Part shown: positions 26,438 through 34,813 of the stretch, in pieces | Layout: each line of letters starts with the position of its first letter | Numbering within the stretch: the stretch's first letter is position 1 | Assembly: GCF_003326755.1 (NCBI RefSeq) | Contig: NZ_JPWH01000006.1 | Coordinates: forward strand, 1 to 64,000 | Length of the DNA: 64,000 nucleotides | Direction: 5' to 3' | DNA from: Thalassospira profundimaris | Lineage (GTDB): Bacteria > Pseudomonadota > Alphaproteobacteria > Rhodospirillales > Thalassospiraceae | Position numbers and translations under genes: made by a program | The notes under the pieces: generated by a model | The model's input: the letters and a program-made list of their open reading frames with translations, nothing else | What the model was told of the DNA's origin: nothing | Databases searched by the model: none

Positions 26438-27583
26438 CTATTGCATCTGCAAGTCAAAATGCGCCATTGCCACGGAATTGCCGTTTACCAGCACTTCGAT
26501 CAAATGCTGTCCCGGATAATATTTTCGGGTCGTAATTTCGTATATCCGATGGCTGCGCGTCAAACTCACACTTTCACCCGCTTTAAGGCGCAGTTTTTTC
26601 CACTTGAATACTTTAGGCGACAAGCTGCCATTGGCCTTGCGATGATGAATGGCATAATCAATCACCAAGTCCCGCGTTTTCTTTTCATCATTCTTCAGAT
26701 CAATCGAAAAGGCGATTTCCTGGCCCATTGCAATTGCAGCATTCTTTAAGCGTACCGACGATGCCACCACCCGGACCGGGCCCAAACCCAATGCACGTAA
26801 CGTCCCCTCATGCCCCTGCTTCACCAGGCTGCGACAGGCGTGATGCACCAGACGCTGCCGGCTTTTGGGAGCATTATGCAACCAATCCGTCGCAATCTCT
26901 GCAACAAGATCAGGATGGTCCTTGGCAATATCATTCAGGTTATTGGCAACAGAACGCCGGACATATTCGGCCCGGTCATCACGCAGGCGCGTTAACAATG
27001 CAATGACAGGGGCCGGATTTTCAATAAAAACCGGCAAACGTATTCCCCACGGTAATCGCGTTCGCGTACCTTCCGAAACAAGGCGGCGCACATGGGCATT
27101 CGGATCATCCACCCAACCAGATAAAATCGCCAATGTTTGGCCCGTGTGATTTGCCAGGAACGGGCGAATGGCAAACTCGGCACTGAAGCGTTGCGTTAAC
27201 TGATACAAACTATCCATTGATAATTCGATATTATCCTGACCGTGACGGGCAACATAGTCAGCCATTGGCATGATCGCCCAACCCCGAACACCCTCGCCCG
27301 AAACTTCTGATTTTGGATCTGTAATATCGTTGAAATCGCCATCAGGAGCTGGTGCCAGACTTTGATTAATCACTGCAACTGCCCGTGCAAAATCTGTTGG
27401 TAAATGCGTACTTAGTGCGTCGAGCACCTGATTGCTGCGCTGCTTTAATTCCAGTACCGCAAGATTTTCTGACGCATCGCGCATAAAACCCGCATCATCA
27501 AACTCGGGATAAACACGTAAAATATGCGCCGCCATATCGGCAATCAACGCACTTGAAAACAGGTCTTTGAACGGTGTTCCCAT
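26438..27583 (-). CDS. AlkC-like DNA alkylation repair protein
   Basis: The 381-residue protein has HEAT-like helical repeats in residues about 100-270 (WVDDPNAHVRRLVSEGTRTRLPWG, DDRAEYVRRSVANNLNDIAKDHPDLV) and a C-terminal beta-sandwich (about 285-380; KKTRDLVIDYAIHHRKANG, GESVSLTRSHRIYEITTRKYYPGQH) like the Ig-like domain of AlkC. AlkC/AlkD glycosylases remove positively charged alkylated bases such as 3-methyladenine and 3-methylcytosine. The extra Ig-like domain favours AlkC over AlkD. ATG 27583 has GGAAG five bases upstream. Confidence 0.85.
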   Translation of the reverse strand: MGTPFKDLFSSALIADMAAHILRVYPEFDDAGFMRDASENLAVLELKQRSNQVLDALSTHLPTDFARAVAVINQSLAPAPDGDFNDITDPKSEVSGEGVRGWAIMPMADYVARHGQDNIELSMDSLYQLTQRFSAEFAIRPFLANHTGQTLAILSGWVDDPNAHVRRLVSEGTRTRLPWGIRLPVFIENPAPVIALLTRLRDDRAEYVRRSVANNLNDIAKDHPDLVAEIATDWLHNAPKSRQRLVHHACRSLVKQGHEGTLRALGLGPVRVVASSVRLKNAAIAMGQEIAFSIDLKNDEKKTRDLVIDYAIHHRKANGSLSPKVFKWKKLRLKAGESVSLTRSHRIYEITTRKYYPGQHLIEVLVNGNSVAMAHFDLQMQ

Positions 27584-27781
27584 CACAACTTCCCGGTTTT
27601 TGTTCCTTTTATGTTCCTACCACCTCCTGTTTTTGAAAACCATCCTCGAAATCGGGACCTGCTGACAGAAACTGACAGCAGGGTTGTCGTCCGGGATCAT
27701 GGCAGGTTCACCATCTGCCTCTGCCATGAAGCACCGAACATTTTCTTTCAGTCCTTTAGAAGCTTGCAACACTTGCGACAA

Positions 27782-28873
27782 TCAGGCGTCAATACTCTCA
27801 AGCTGCCGCTTCCTGCCTACTGAATGAGACACTGAAACGTGGTTTGGAGCTGCACGCAGCGCATTACGCGGTTTCTGGACGATGACACCACGCCATCCCA
27901 TACCTTCGTAAGTTTCATATCCAGGCGTCAAGGCAAAGGCGACAATGGTGCCATCCTCCAGAAGATAGGAATCCTTGTCATTCTTTCCAAGCTGAAGGAT
28001 AAATCGTTCTTCGCGACGGCTCATCCCGTCGGATGTTGCAATAACATTGAAATTACGATCCACAATCATCACCCGGGTTCTGGGAGCCTCTTCCTCGGCA
28101 AAGCTGACCGAGTTCACCACTGAATCTGCCTGGGTTTCCCAATCAAAGAAGATGCCCATCGCTCCGATGATTTCGCCATCAGCCTCTCCCTCTGCCCGAA
28201 CCGCAGTTGCATAGGTTGCCGTTGAGCGCCCGCCAAAATGCTGACTGCGTTCGATGTCGGCCACGGCATATTCCGTACCGTCACGGGTTGCCATCGCCTG
28301 GCGAAACCAGCTTTCATTACTGACATCCAGCCCCTTGACCCGATAAAGGTCCGGCCTGCCATTGGCGATAACGCGGCCATGACGGTCCGCAACCCATAAA
28401 TCAAGATAAACCGTGTAGGAATCCAAAATCACGCCAAGGCGTTTTGACGCCCACTGCGCCGCCTGTTGATTGTCCGGATCAGCACATCCATCAACCACGG
28501 CGCTATCTGTCGCCCACCAGCGCACATCGCACGACCGTTCATATAAATTCCGGTCAATCAGTTCGATGACATACAGTGCCAAATCAGACAGTCGCGCACC
28601 ACGCACCATTTGTGCCGTCCCGCGCAAATCGCGGGCTTCCGTTGCAAACAAATTCTGAAGCTCGGTTGCTATTGATGTGACCTGTTGGGAAATACTGTTC
28701 ACTTCGTTGGCCACTACAGCGAACCCGCGTCCCGCTTCGCCCGCACGGGATGCCTCTATCAGTGCATTCAGCGCCAGTATTTTTGCGGCCTTGGTGACGT
28801 TCTGTATTTCGTTGACTTTGGCTGTGGTCAGTTCCGACATCTTTGTCGCAGCATTCAAAATTCTCTCAGGCAT
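27782..28873 (-). CDS. Short chemoreceptor: N-terminal MCP tip followed by Cache-like sensor domain
   Basis: The 363-residue protein has a very short MCP signalling segment at residues about 10-75, containing ILALNALIEASRAGEAGRGFAVVANEV, and then a Cache-like ligand-binding region (about 100-345) with YLDLWVADRHGRVIANG, WFRQAMATRDGTEYAVAD and VRAEGEADGEIIGAMGIFFDW. There is no membrane segment or signal peptide, so the sensor would be cytoplasmic, and the order is the reverse of normal chemoreceptors. The signalling domain keeps only the CheA/CheW-contact hairpin. GGGGGAT lies just upstream of ATG 28873. Confidence 0.85.
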   Translation of the reverse strand: MPERILNAATKMSELTTAKVNEIQNVTKAAKILALNALIEASRAGEAGRGFAVVANEVNSISQQVTSIATELQNLFATEARDLRGTAQMVRGARLSDLALYVIELIDRNLYERSCDVRWWATDSAVVDGCADPDNQQAAQWASKRLGVILDSYTVYLDLWVADRHGRVIANGRPDLYRVKGLDVSNESWFRQAMATRDGTEYAVADIERSQHFGGRSTATYATAVRAEGEADGEIIGAMGIFFDWETQADSVVNSVSFAEEEAPRTRVMIVDRNFNVIATSDGMSRREERFILQLGKNDKDSYLLEDGTIVAFALTPGYETYEGMGWRGVIVQKPRNALRAAPNHVSVSHSVGRKRQLESIDA

Positions 28874-29345
28874 GTTATCCCCCAGTTTTTTTTTAAGTTA
28901 CTGATGGGAAAAGGCTGCTCTCGACTTCCTTGTCGTACACGTCATATTTTTGAAACACATAAAACATCAGTAGAATTATTTCTAAATTATTTCAAATACT
29001 TGTCATTAATTTCCAATTCATACAAATATCTATTCCAAACTGTCACAACTCAAAGGCGAAAAATACGTAATACAAAAAGAGCAAAAATATCACGCCACAA
29101 CACCCTTCACATATACCTATGAAGAGGAAGAAATTCCCCGCACAGCACCTTGATCATGCTGTTCGCCCCCTGGATATGACGCAAGAAACAGAGTCGAAAT
29201 GGTATTTTTCGACCATAAATCACAATAAAATTCACATTTCTGAAGTTTTGTCGCATCAAATTCAAAAAAAGGCACAACACCGGATGGTGCCATGCCCTAC
29301 TTGAACGCATTGAATAATTTGTCGCACGATCTTGGCAAACCGGCT
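28874..29345. other. AT-rich intergenic region
   Basis: This 472-base stretch lies between two minus-strand genes and is clearly richer in A and T than its surroundings. It must hold the promoter of the short chemoreceptor and the end of the TSUP transcript. Small open frames in it have no ribosome-binding site or protein-like composition, and I see no further structure. Confidence 0.5.
29264..29291 (-). terminator. Possible terminator of the TSUP gene
   Basis: GGCAC at 29271-29275 and GTGCC at 29287-29291 form a short stem, with an alternative inner CACC/GGTG pair, and on the minus strand seven T follow (A-run 29264-29270). Confidence 0.5.
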
Positions 29346-30116
29346 TTACAGGATGCCAAAATGACTAAGACCATCCCACAACAGCTTTAACCCGGTGATC
29401 AGCAGCAACACATAACAAACACGGTAAAACAGTTGCTGGTTTACCTTGTCATGTGCCCACAGACCAAGCCAGGTGCCCAAAATCGCCACAGGTGCCAAAA
29501 CCGCTGCCGTTTCGAGATTGGCCCCGTTGAACTGCCCCAAAAACCAGTAAGGGATCAGTTTTACGTAATTCACGACAATAAAAAACATCACCGTCGTGCC
29601 AACAAAGACCGTTTTATCCAGCCGCTGGGGAAACAAAAATACCGACAAAGGTGGCCCGCCCGCATGGGCCACAAAACTGGTAAAGCCAGAAATGGTGCCC
29701 CAAAAAGTCCCCTTAAGCCAGGTTGCGGAACGCGGCTTATTGCCAGATGACTTGCGCCGCAGCCAGTGATCAAGGGTGAAACCAATCGCGATCAATGCAA
29801 TCAGTATCTTGACGGCTTCTTCGCTCAGATAGCTAAAGGACAGGGACCCCACCAAAATCCCGATCAGGGCGGCGGGGATCAGGATCATCATATTGCGGCG
29901 ATCCCAATTTTTGCGATAGGCCCAAACATTGGCCAGATCCATCAAACACAAAATCGGCAACATAATGGCCGCTGCCACCTGTGGCGAAACAGCCAGGGCA
30001 ATAAGGGGTACCGAAACCACCCCCAGGCCACCGCCAAAACCGCTTTTGGAAACGCCAGCAATTAAAACAGCCGGAATCGCCACCATATAAAAAAATGGAT
30101 CGCTGATTATTTCCAT
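29346..30116 (-). CDS. TSUP family (TauE/SafE) sulfite exporter-like permease
   Basis: The 256-residue protein has about eight membrane segments and the paired TSUP repeats, including AGVSKSGFGGGLGVVSVPLIAL in helix 1-2 and GTISGFTSFVAHAGGPPLSVFL in the second half. Members export or import sulfur-containing anions such as sulfite, sulfoacetate or thiosulfate; the substrate here is not determined. GGAAG precedes the ATG. It is 121 bases downstream of moaB on the same strand. Confidence 0.92.
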   Translation of the reverse strand: MEIISDPFFYMVAIPAVLIAGVSKSGFGGGLGVVSVPLIALAVSPQVAAAIMLPILCLMDLANVWAYRKNWDRRNMMILIPAALIGILVGSLSFSYLSEEAVKILIALIAIGFTLDHWLRRKSSGNKPRSATWLKGTFWGTISGFTSFVAHAGGPPLSVFLFPQRLDKTVFVGTTVMFFIVVNYVKLIPYWFLGQFNGANLETAAVLAPVAILGTWLGLWAHDKVNQQLFYRVCYVLLLITGLKLLWDGLSHFGIL

Positions 30117-30237
30117 TATTCTTCCAGTACGTCATTCCCTTATATCCCCCTGCCCCAAAGCCCAAAGACCCACATGTCGCGCCGAAAAGGCAGCAACCAG
30201 ACCTTTGGACATTTGCCAAGGCAACGAAAATAAAGGG

Positions 30238-30771
30238 TTATTTTTCAAGCAGGCGCGGCATCAGCTCAACAAAATTGCAGGGCCGATGACGGAAATCGAG
30301 CTGATAGACGAGAATGCCGTCCCACGCATCCTTACATGCCCCGTTAGAACCGGGCAATGCAAACATATAAGTCCCGTTCGCAACGCCGGCCACAGCACGG
30401 GACTGAACAGTTGACGTACCGATCTTTGCATAAGACAACCAGCGGAACAATTCACCAAATCCCGGTATTTCCTTGTCATAAACCGCTTGATGGGCTTCGG
30501 TCGTCACATCCCGTCCGGTTACACCCGTACCACCGGTGGAAATGACCACATCCACATTCGGCGCCAGCGACCAGGCCCGTAATTGCACCACCAACTGCTC
30601 AAAATCATCGGGCAGTATTTTACGCTCGATAATTACATGGCCGGCTTTCTCGGCACGTTGCACCAAAATATCGCCCGAACTGTCTGTCGCAAAACTGCGC
30701 GTATCGCTCACTGTCAGCAATGCAATATTTACCGGCTTGAACGGCAGGGAAGTATCTATTTTTCCTGGCAT
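30238..30771 (-). CDS. moaB: Molybdenum cofactor biosynthesis protein B
   Basis: The 177-residue protein is a MoaB/MogA-type molybdopterin-binding fold: NIALLTVSDTRSFATDSSGDIL at the start, VVISTGGTGVTGRDVT in the middle and MFALPGSNGACKDAWDGIL near the end. In bacteria this family adenylylates molybdopterin or has a related role in cofactor assembly. Length is close to E. coli MoaB. ATG 30771 has GGAG seven bases upstream; the frame extends to 30786. No other mo genes are nearby. Confidence 0.94.
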   Translation of the reverse strand: MPGKIDTSLPFKPVNIALLTVSDTRSFATDSSGDILVQRAEKAGHVIIERKILPDDFEQLVVQLRAWSLAPNVDVVISTGGTGVTGRDVTTEAHQAVYDKEIPGFGELFRWLSYAKIGTSTVQSRAVAGVANGTYMFALPGSNGACKDAWDGILVYQLDFRHRPCNFVELMPRLLEK

Positions 30772-31194
30772 CTCGAAACTCCGCAAACAATATTTGCCTG
30801 CAGCTTAGCGCTCCATCCCCCGAGTGCAAGCCATTCATGCCACAACAGTAAAAACGGTTCATACGCGCAAGGCTTTTGTTTAACGGTTTTCGGCTCAAAT
30901 ATCCGCTCCCCGTTGCGAACACCCCCATCGAGCTCTAACTGATTCCTGAAACCAGTTTTCATCGAAAATTAAAAAAAAATAAATTCAGTCACATAACCAA
31001 ATATTTTCACCACGTGCCGGATGAATTAGGACACTTTCCAGAACGTTATTTGGCATTGCACCAGCACTATTCTTGCCGCGCAGCATATTTCGACGTAAAA
31101 AAGTGGCAGGGTTATACCGAATTAGCAAAGACAACAGCACCGTGGCTCCCGACAACAGATAACAATATCAACGCAGGAAACAGAGGTATCGACG
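30772..31194. other. Intergenic region between moaB and the acetoacetyl-CoA synthetase gene
   Basis: Divergent promoters of both genes should lie in these 423 bases. At 31050-31065 there is TTGGCA followed, at the GG-N10-GC spacing typical of sigma-54 promoters, by CAGCA; the -24 box is good and the -12 box poor. No other convincing element or gene is visible. Confidence 0.35.
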
Positions 31195-33147
31195 ATGACG
31201 GACATTCTTTGGCAACCAGGCCCGGAACGCATTCAAAACGCCAATGTGACGCGTTTTCGTGAATGGCTGAACAGTCGCCACAATCTGCGGCTGGAAAATT
31301 TCATCGAACTTTATGACTGGTCAGTGCGCGAGATGCAGGCTTTCTGGCCGGCATTGATCGAATATGCCGGGCTTAAAGCTGAAACCTGGGGCGAAACGGT
31401 GCTGGAAAATCCGCATCAAATGCCCGGGGCCAAATTTTTCCCCGAGGCGCGTCTGAATTTTGCCGAAAATCTGCTGCGACGGGACGATCAAAATGATGCC
31501 CTGGTTTTCTGGGGGGAAGACAAGGTTAAAACCCGTATGTCGTGGTGTGATCTGAATATCGCGGTATCCAAATTCTCCCAGGCGCTGCGAGCCCAGGGTG
31601 TTGCCAAAGGCGACCGTGTTTGCGGCTATATGCCCAACATGCCCGAAACGGTGGTTGCGATGCTTGCCACAGCCGCGATTGGCGCAACCTGGTCTTCCGC
31701 GTCGCCTGATTTTGGCGTTCAGGGTGTCGAGGATCGCTTTGGCCAAATCGAACCAAAAGTCATGATCACGGTGGATGGCTATTATTATAACGGCAAAAGC
31801 CATGACATCCGCGAAAAAACCAAAGACATCGTTGATCGCATTCCCAGCATCGAAACGGTTGTTATCGTCCCCTATGCCTTTGATGGCACAAACAGTACCA
31901 ACATTCGCAACGCAATTTCCTATGCCGATTACACCGGCCACTTTGAGGCAAAAAAAATCGAATTTGAACAGGTGGCGTTCAATCACCCGCTTTATGTGAT
32001 GTTCTCCTCTGGCACCACCGGCAAACCGAAATGTATTATACACGGTACCGGTGGCACGCTGTTAAAGCAGGTTTCCGAACATCTGATGCACTGCGACGTT
32101 GCATCGGGTGATCGGGTTTTTTACTTTACGACCTGTGGCTGGATGATGTGGAACTGGCTGATGGGCGGGCTTGCCGCCGAGGCAACCCTCATGCTCTATG
32201 ATGGCTCTCCTTTTTATCCCAGCGGCAACATTTTGTTTGATTATGCCGATGCCGAAGGCATGACCCTGTTTGGCACATCGGCCAAATATATTGATGCCCT
32301 TGCCAAAGCCGAACTCAAACCTCGCGAGACGCATGATCTCTCTTCAGTGCGGGCCATGACATCAACCGGTTCTCCGCTGGCACCGGAAAGTTTCGACTAT
32401 GTCTATCGCGATATAAAAGAAGACATCCATTTGGCCTCCATCTCGGGTGGGACCGATATTCTGGGCTGTTTTGTGCTTGCCAGTCCGGTGCTGCCCGTGC
32501 GGCGCGGCGTTATCCAAACCCGCGCCCTGGGGCTTGCGGTGAATGTCTATGATGACGACGCCAAACCCGTGCTCAATCAAAAGGGCGAACTGGTTTGTAC
32601 GGCCCCCTTCCCGTCCATGCCTGTGGGATTCTGGAATGACCCGGATGGTCAACGTTATCACGACGCCTATTTTGACCGCTTCCCCAATGTCTGGTGCCAC
32701 GGCGACTATGTCGAACTCGATGATCAGGGCGGCATGGTCATTTATGGTCGTTCTGATGCAACCCTCAACCCGGGCGGTGTGCGTATTGGCACTGCCGAAA
32801 TTTATCGCCAGGTTGAAAAACTGCCGGAAATTCAGGAATCCATCGTTATAGGCCAGGAATGGGACAATGATGTGCGCGTCGTTCTGTTCGTTGTTCTAAG
32901 CCCCAATTTGATTCTGGACGATGCCCTGAGAGACCGGATCAAAAAGCAGATCAGAAACAATTGTACACCGCGCCATGTCCCGGCAAAAATCGTCGCGGTT
33001 GATGACATTCCCCGCACAAAATCGGGCAAAATAACCGAACTGGCAGTGCGGGATGTTGTACATGGACGCAAGGTAAAGAATCAGGAAGCACTGGCAAACC
33101 CGGAAGCACTGGATCTATACGCCGACCTGGAAATTCTTCGGGATTAG
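31195..33147 (+). CDS. Acetoacetate--CoA ligase
   Basis: The 650-residue acyl-adenylate enzyme activates acetoacetate to acetoacetyl-CoA with ATP. It has the ACS-type N-terminal cap (PHQMPGAKFFPEARLNFAENLL), the P-loop FSSGTTGKPK at about 271-280, the aromatic acyl-pocket region FTTCGWMMWNWLMGG, and the C-terminal PRTKSGKITE motif with catalytic K612. The WMMWNWL region and overall length identify it as acetoacetyl-CoA rather than acetyl-CoA synthetase. It probably serves polyhydroxybutyrate, ketone-body or leucine metabolism. K612 lies in the motif usually acetylated by Pat enzymes. GAGG precedes the ATG and a terminator follows. Confidence 0.94.
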   Translation: MTDILWQPGPERIQNANVTRFREWLNSRHNLRLENFIELYDWSVREMQAFWPALIEYAGLKAETWGETVLENPHQMPGAKFFPEARLNFAENLLRRDDQNDALVFWGEDKVKTRMSWCDLNIAVSKFSQALRAQGVAKGDRVCGYMPNMPETVVAMLATAAIGATWSSASPDFGVQGVEDRFGQIEPKVMITVDGYYYNGKSHDIREKTKDIVDRIPSIETVVIVPYAFDGTNSTNIRNAISYADYTGHFEAKKIEFEQVAFNHPLYVMFSSGTTGKPKCIIHGTGGTLLKQVSEHLMHCDVASGDRVFYFTTCGWMMWNWLMGGLAAEATLMLYDGSPFYPSGNILFDYADAEGMTLFGTSAKYIDALAKAELKPRETHDLSSVRAMTSTGSPLAPESFDYVYRDIKEDIHLASISGGTDILGCFVLASPVLPVRRGVIQTRALGLAVNVYDDDAKPVLNQKGELVCTAPFPSMPVGFWNDPDGQRYHDAYFDRFPNVWCHGDYVELDDQGGMVIYGRSDATLNPGGVRIGTAEIYRQVEKLPEIQESIVIGQEWDNDVRVVLFVVLSPNLILDDALRDRIKKQIRNNCTPRHVPAKIVAVDDIPRTKSGKITELAVRDVVHGRKVKNQEALANPEALDLYADLEILRD

Positions 33148-33182
33148 ACATTGCACTGCAATGATTCGTCGAAATCGCATGT

Positions 33183-33212
33183 GGTCCCCTCATCGAGGGG
33201 GCCTCTTTTTTT
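33183..33212 (+). terminator. Terminator of the acetoacetyl-CoA synthetase gene
   Basis: GGTCCCCTC at 33183-33191 pairs with GAGGGGGCC around a three-base loop, followed by TC and seven T. Confidence 0.9.
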
Positions 33213-33542
33213 ATCCGAAATGTCGAAAAACCTGTCCTTCACGAAACCATAGAATACCCAGGGGCAAATCATTTCGATTCCGCGTTGCAGAAAAGATCAA
33301 AATTTAGACAAATGAAATTTTTGCATTTTTTTCGCGCATATAGCGACATGCTGAAAAAAATTTGGCTCCAGACTACCCAACAAACCTGACCAAAGAGTCA
33401 GGAACCTAAGCCACTGATATTAAATTAATAAAATTGATTGACTAATTCCACATCCTGTTCCTGGGCTAATTTGATTACCCAATGAAATGCCGATTTGAGC
33501 CAAATGTTACCAACGCGAAATCGACGCACCCATTTTTCACTC

Positions 33543-33572
33543 TTGACACATATGGTCCTAAAATTCCTTAAT
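33543..33572 (+). promoter_or_regulatory. Candidate sigma-70 promoter of the aap operon
   Basis: A perfect -35 TTGACA at 33543-33548 is followed after 18 bases by CTTAAT at 33567-33572. This predicts a start near 33579, about 105 bases before the aapJ ATG. The rest of the 535-base gap (33148-33542) holds a small hairpin CCTGAC/GTCAGG at 33385-33402 and no gene. Confidence 0.5.
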
Positions 33573-33576
33573 TTGG

Positions 33577-33618
33577 CTGTCCTTACAAAAGGACAGGACA
33601 GATATGCCAATTTGGCAT
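33577..33618. promoter_or_regulatory. Tandem dyads at the aap promoter/leader
   Basis: CTGTCCTT-acaa-AAGGACAG (33577-33596) is a perfect 8-bp inverted repeat, followed eight bases later by ATGCCAA-t-TTGGCAT (33604-33618), a perfect 7-bp one. The first overlaps the predicted transcription start. Either could be an operator; the second has too short a spacer to form a full RNA hairpin, which favours a DNA-binding protein. Confidence 0.5.
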
Positions 33619-33682
33619 GTCTGGGGTGGCATAGAAGTTACCAAAGCCGTTAAAGATGCTTTGCTAATGAGGGAGCTCATAA

Positions 33683-34702
33683 ATGAAAATGAAAACGATC
33701 CTGGCCGCTGGCGCAATGTCTGTTGCTGCCATTGCCGCAAACAACGCCCATGCGGGCGCTGTGATTGACGGCATCAAGGCCAAAGGTTTCGTTCAGTGCG
33801 GCGTGAATACCGGTCTTCCGGGATTCTCGGCTGCAAATTCGGAAGGCAAATGGGAAGGCCTTGACGTTGATGTTTGCCGTGCCGTTGCCGCAGCACTTCT
33901 GGGCGATGCTGAAAAGGTACAATACACGCCGATGACGGCAGCACAGCGTTTCACTGCGCTGCAATCTGGCGAAATCGACATCCTGTCGCGTAACACCACC
34001 TGGACTCTGACCCGTGATGCAAAACTGGGCCTGACCTTTGGTGGCGTTAACTACTATGACGGCCAGGGCTTCCTGGTCCCGAAAGCTCTTGGTGTTTCGC
34101 ATGCAACCGAACTGGACGGGGCAACCGTCTGTGTGGAACCGGGCACAACCACCGAACTGAACCTGGCCGACTATTTCCGCGCCAAGGGCATGAGCTTCGA
34201 GCCGGTTGTGATTGAAAACATCAACGAAACCACAGCAGCATTCTTTGCTGGTCGTTGTGATGTTTACACCACCGATGCTTCCGGTCTGGCATCTGTTCGC
34301 CAGACAATGGCACCGAACCCGGATGACTATGTGATCCTGCCGGAAATCATTTCCAAAGAACCGCTTGGTCCGGCTGTCGCACAGGGTGACGATCAGTGGG
34401 CAGACCTGGTTCGCTGGTCCCTGATGGCAATGATTGAAGCTGAAGAACTCGGCGTTACCAGTGAAAACGTTGACGACATGAAGAAGAGCGAAAACCCGAG
34501 CATCCAGCGTCTGCTGGGCGTCTCGCCGGGGATGGGCGAAGCTCTTGGCGTTGACGAAGAATGGGCATACCGCATCGTCAAACAGGTTGGCAACTATGGC
34601 GAAAGCTACAAAGCCAACGTAACCGCAAAGCTGGGCCTGGAACGTGGCCTGAACGCTTTGTGGACCGACGGTGGTCTTCAGTACGCTTTGCCGGTCCGTT
34701 AA
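33683..34702 (+). CDS. aapJ: General L-amino acid ABC transporter, periplasmic binding protein
   Basis: The 339-residue protein has a signal peptide (1-24, ending NAHA) and the AapJ pattern: VKAKGFVQCGVNTGLPGFS-like (here IKAKGFVQCGVNTGLPGFS), WEGLDVDVCRAVAAALLGDAEKV, QSGEIDILSRNTTWTLTRD and DVYTTDASGLASVR. AapJ binds a broad range of L-amino acids, acidic ones in particular, and delivers them to AapQM. GAGGGAG precedes the ATG. A hairpin follows before aapQ, consistent with higher expression of the binding protein. Confidence 0.96.
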   Translation: MKMKTILAAGAMSVAAIAANNAHAGAVIDGIKAKGFVQCGVNTGLPGFSAANSEGKWEGLDVDVCRAVAAALLGDAEKVQYTPMTAAQRFTALQSGEIDILSRNTTWTLTRDAKLGLTFGGVNYYDGQGFLVPKALGVSHATELDGATVCVEPGTTTELNLADYFRAKGMSFEPVVIENINETTAAFFAGRCDVYTTDASGLASVRQTMAPNPDDYVILPEIISKEPLGPAVAQGDDQWADLVRWSLMAMIEAEELGVTSENVDDMKKSENPSIQRLLGVSPGMGEALGVDEEWAYRIVKQVGNYGESYKANVTAKLGLERGLNALWTDGGLQYALPVR

Positions 34703-34728
34703 TCGACCTGGCCTTCACAAACGAAATG

Positions 34729-34767
34729 AGCTCCGCCCGCTGGTATGTCTGCCGGGGCGGAGCTTTT
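34729..34767 (+). terminator. Intercistronic hairpin between aapJ and aapQ
   Basis: AGCTCCGCCC at 34729-34738 pairs with GGGCGGAGCT at 34755-34764, a 10-bp perfect stem, followed by a short TTTT-containing tail. Its place after a binding-protein gene suggests partial termination or protection of the aapJ message from 3' decay. Confidence 0.75.
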
Positions 34768-34813
34768 CGTTATAGCTTCTGAATATTGGATACAATCTAC
34801 ACCTGAGGCACAG

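Noticed and set aside
29119-29304. 61-codon open frame in the AT-rich gap
   Set aside because: No ribosome-binding site, composition not protein-like, and it runs through the probable TSUP terminator.
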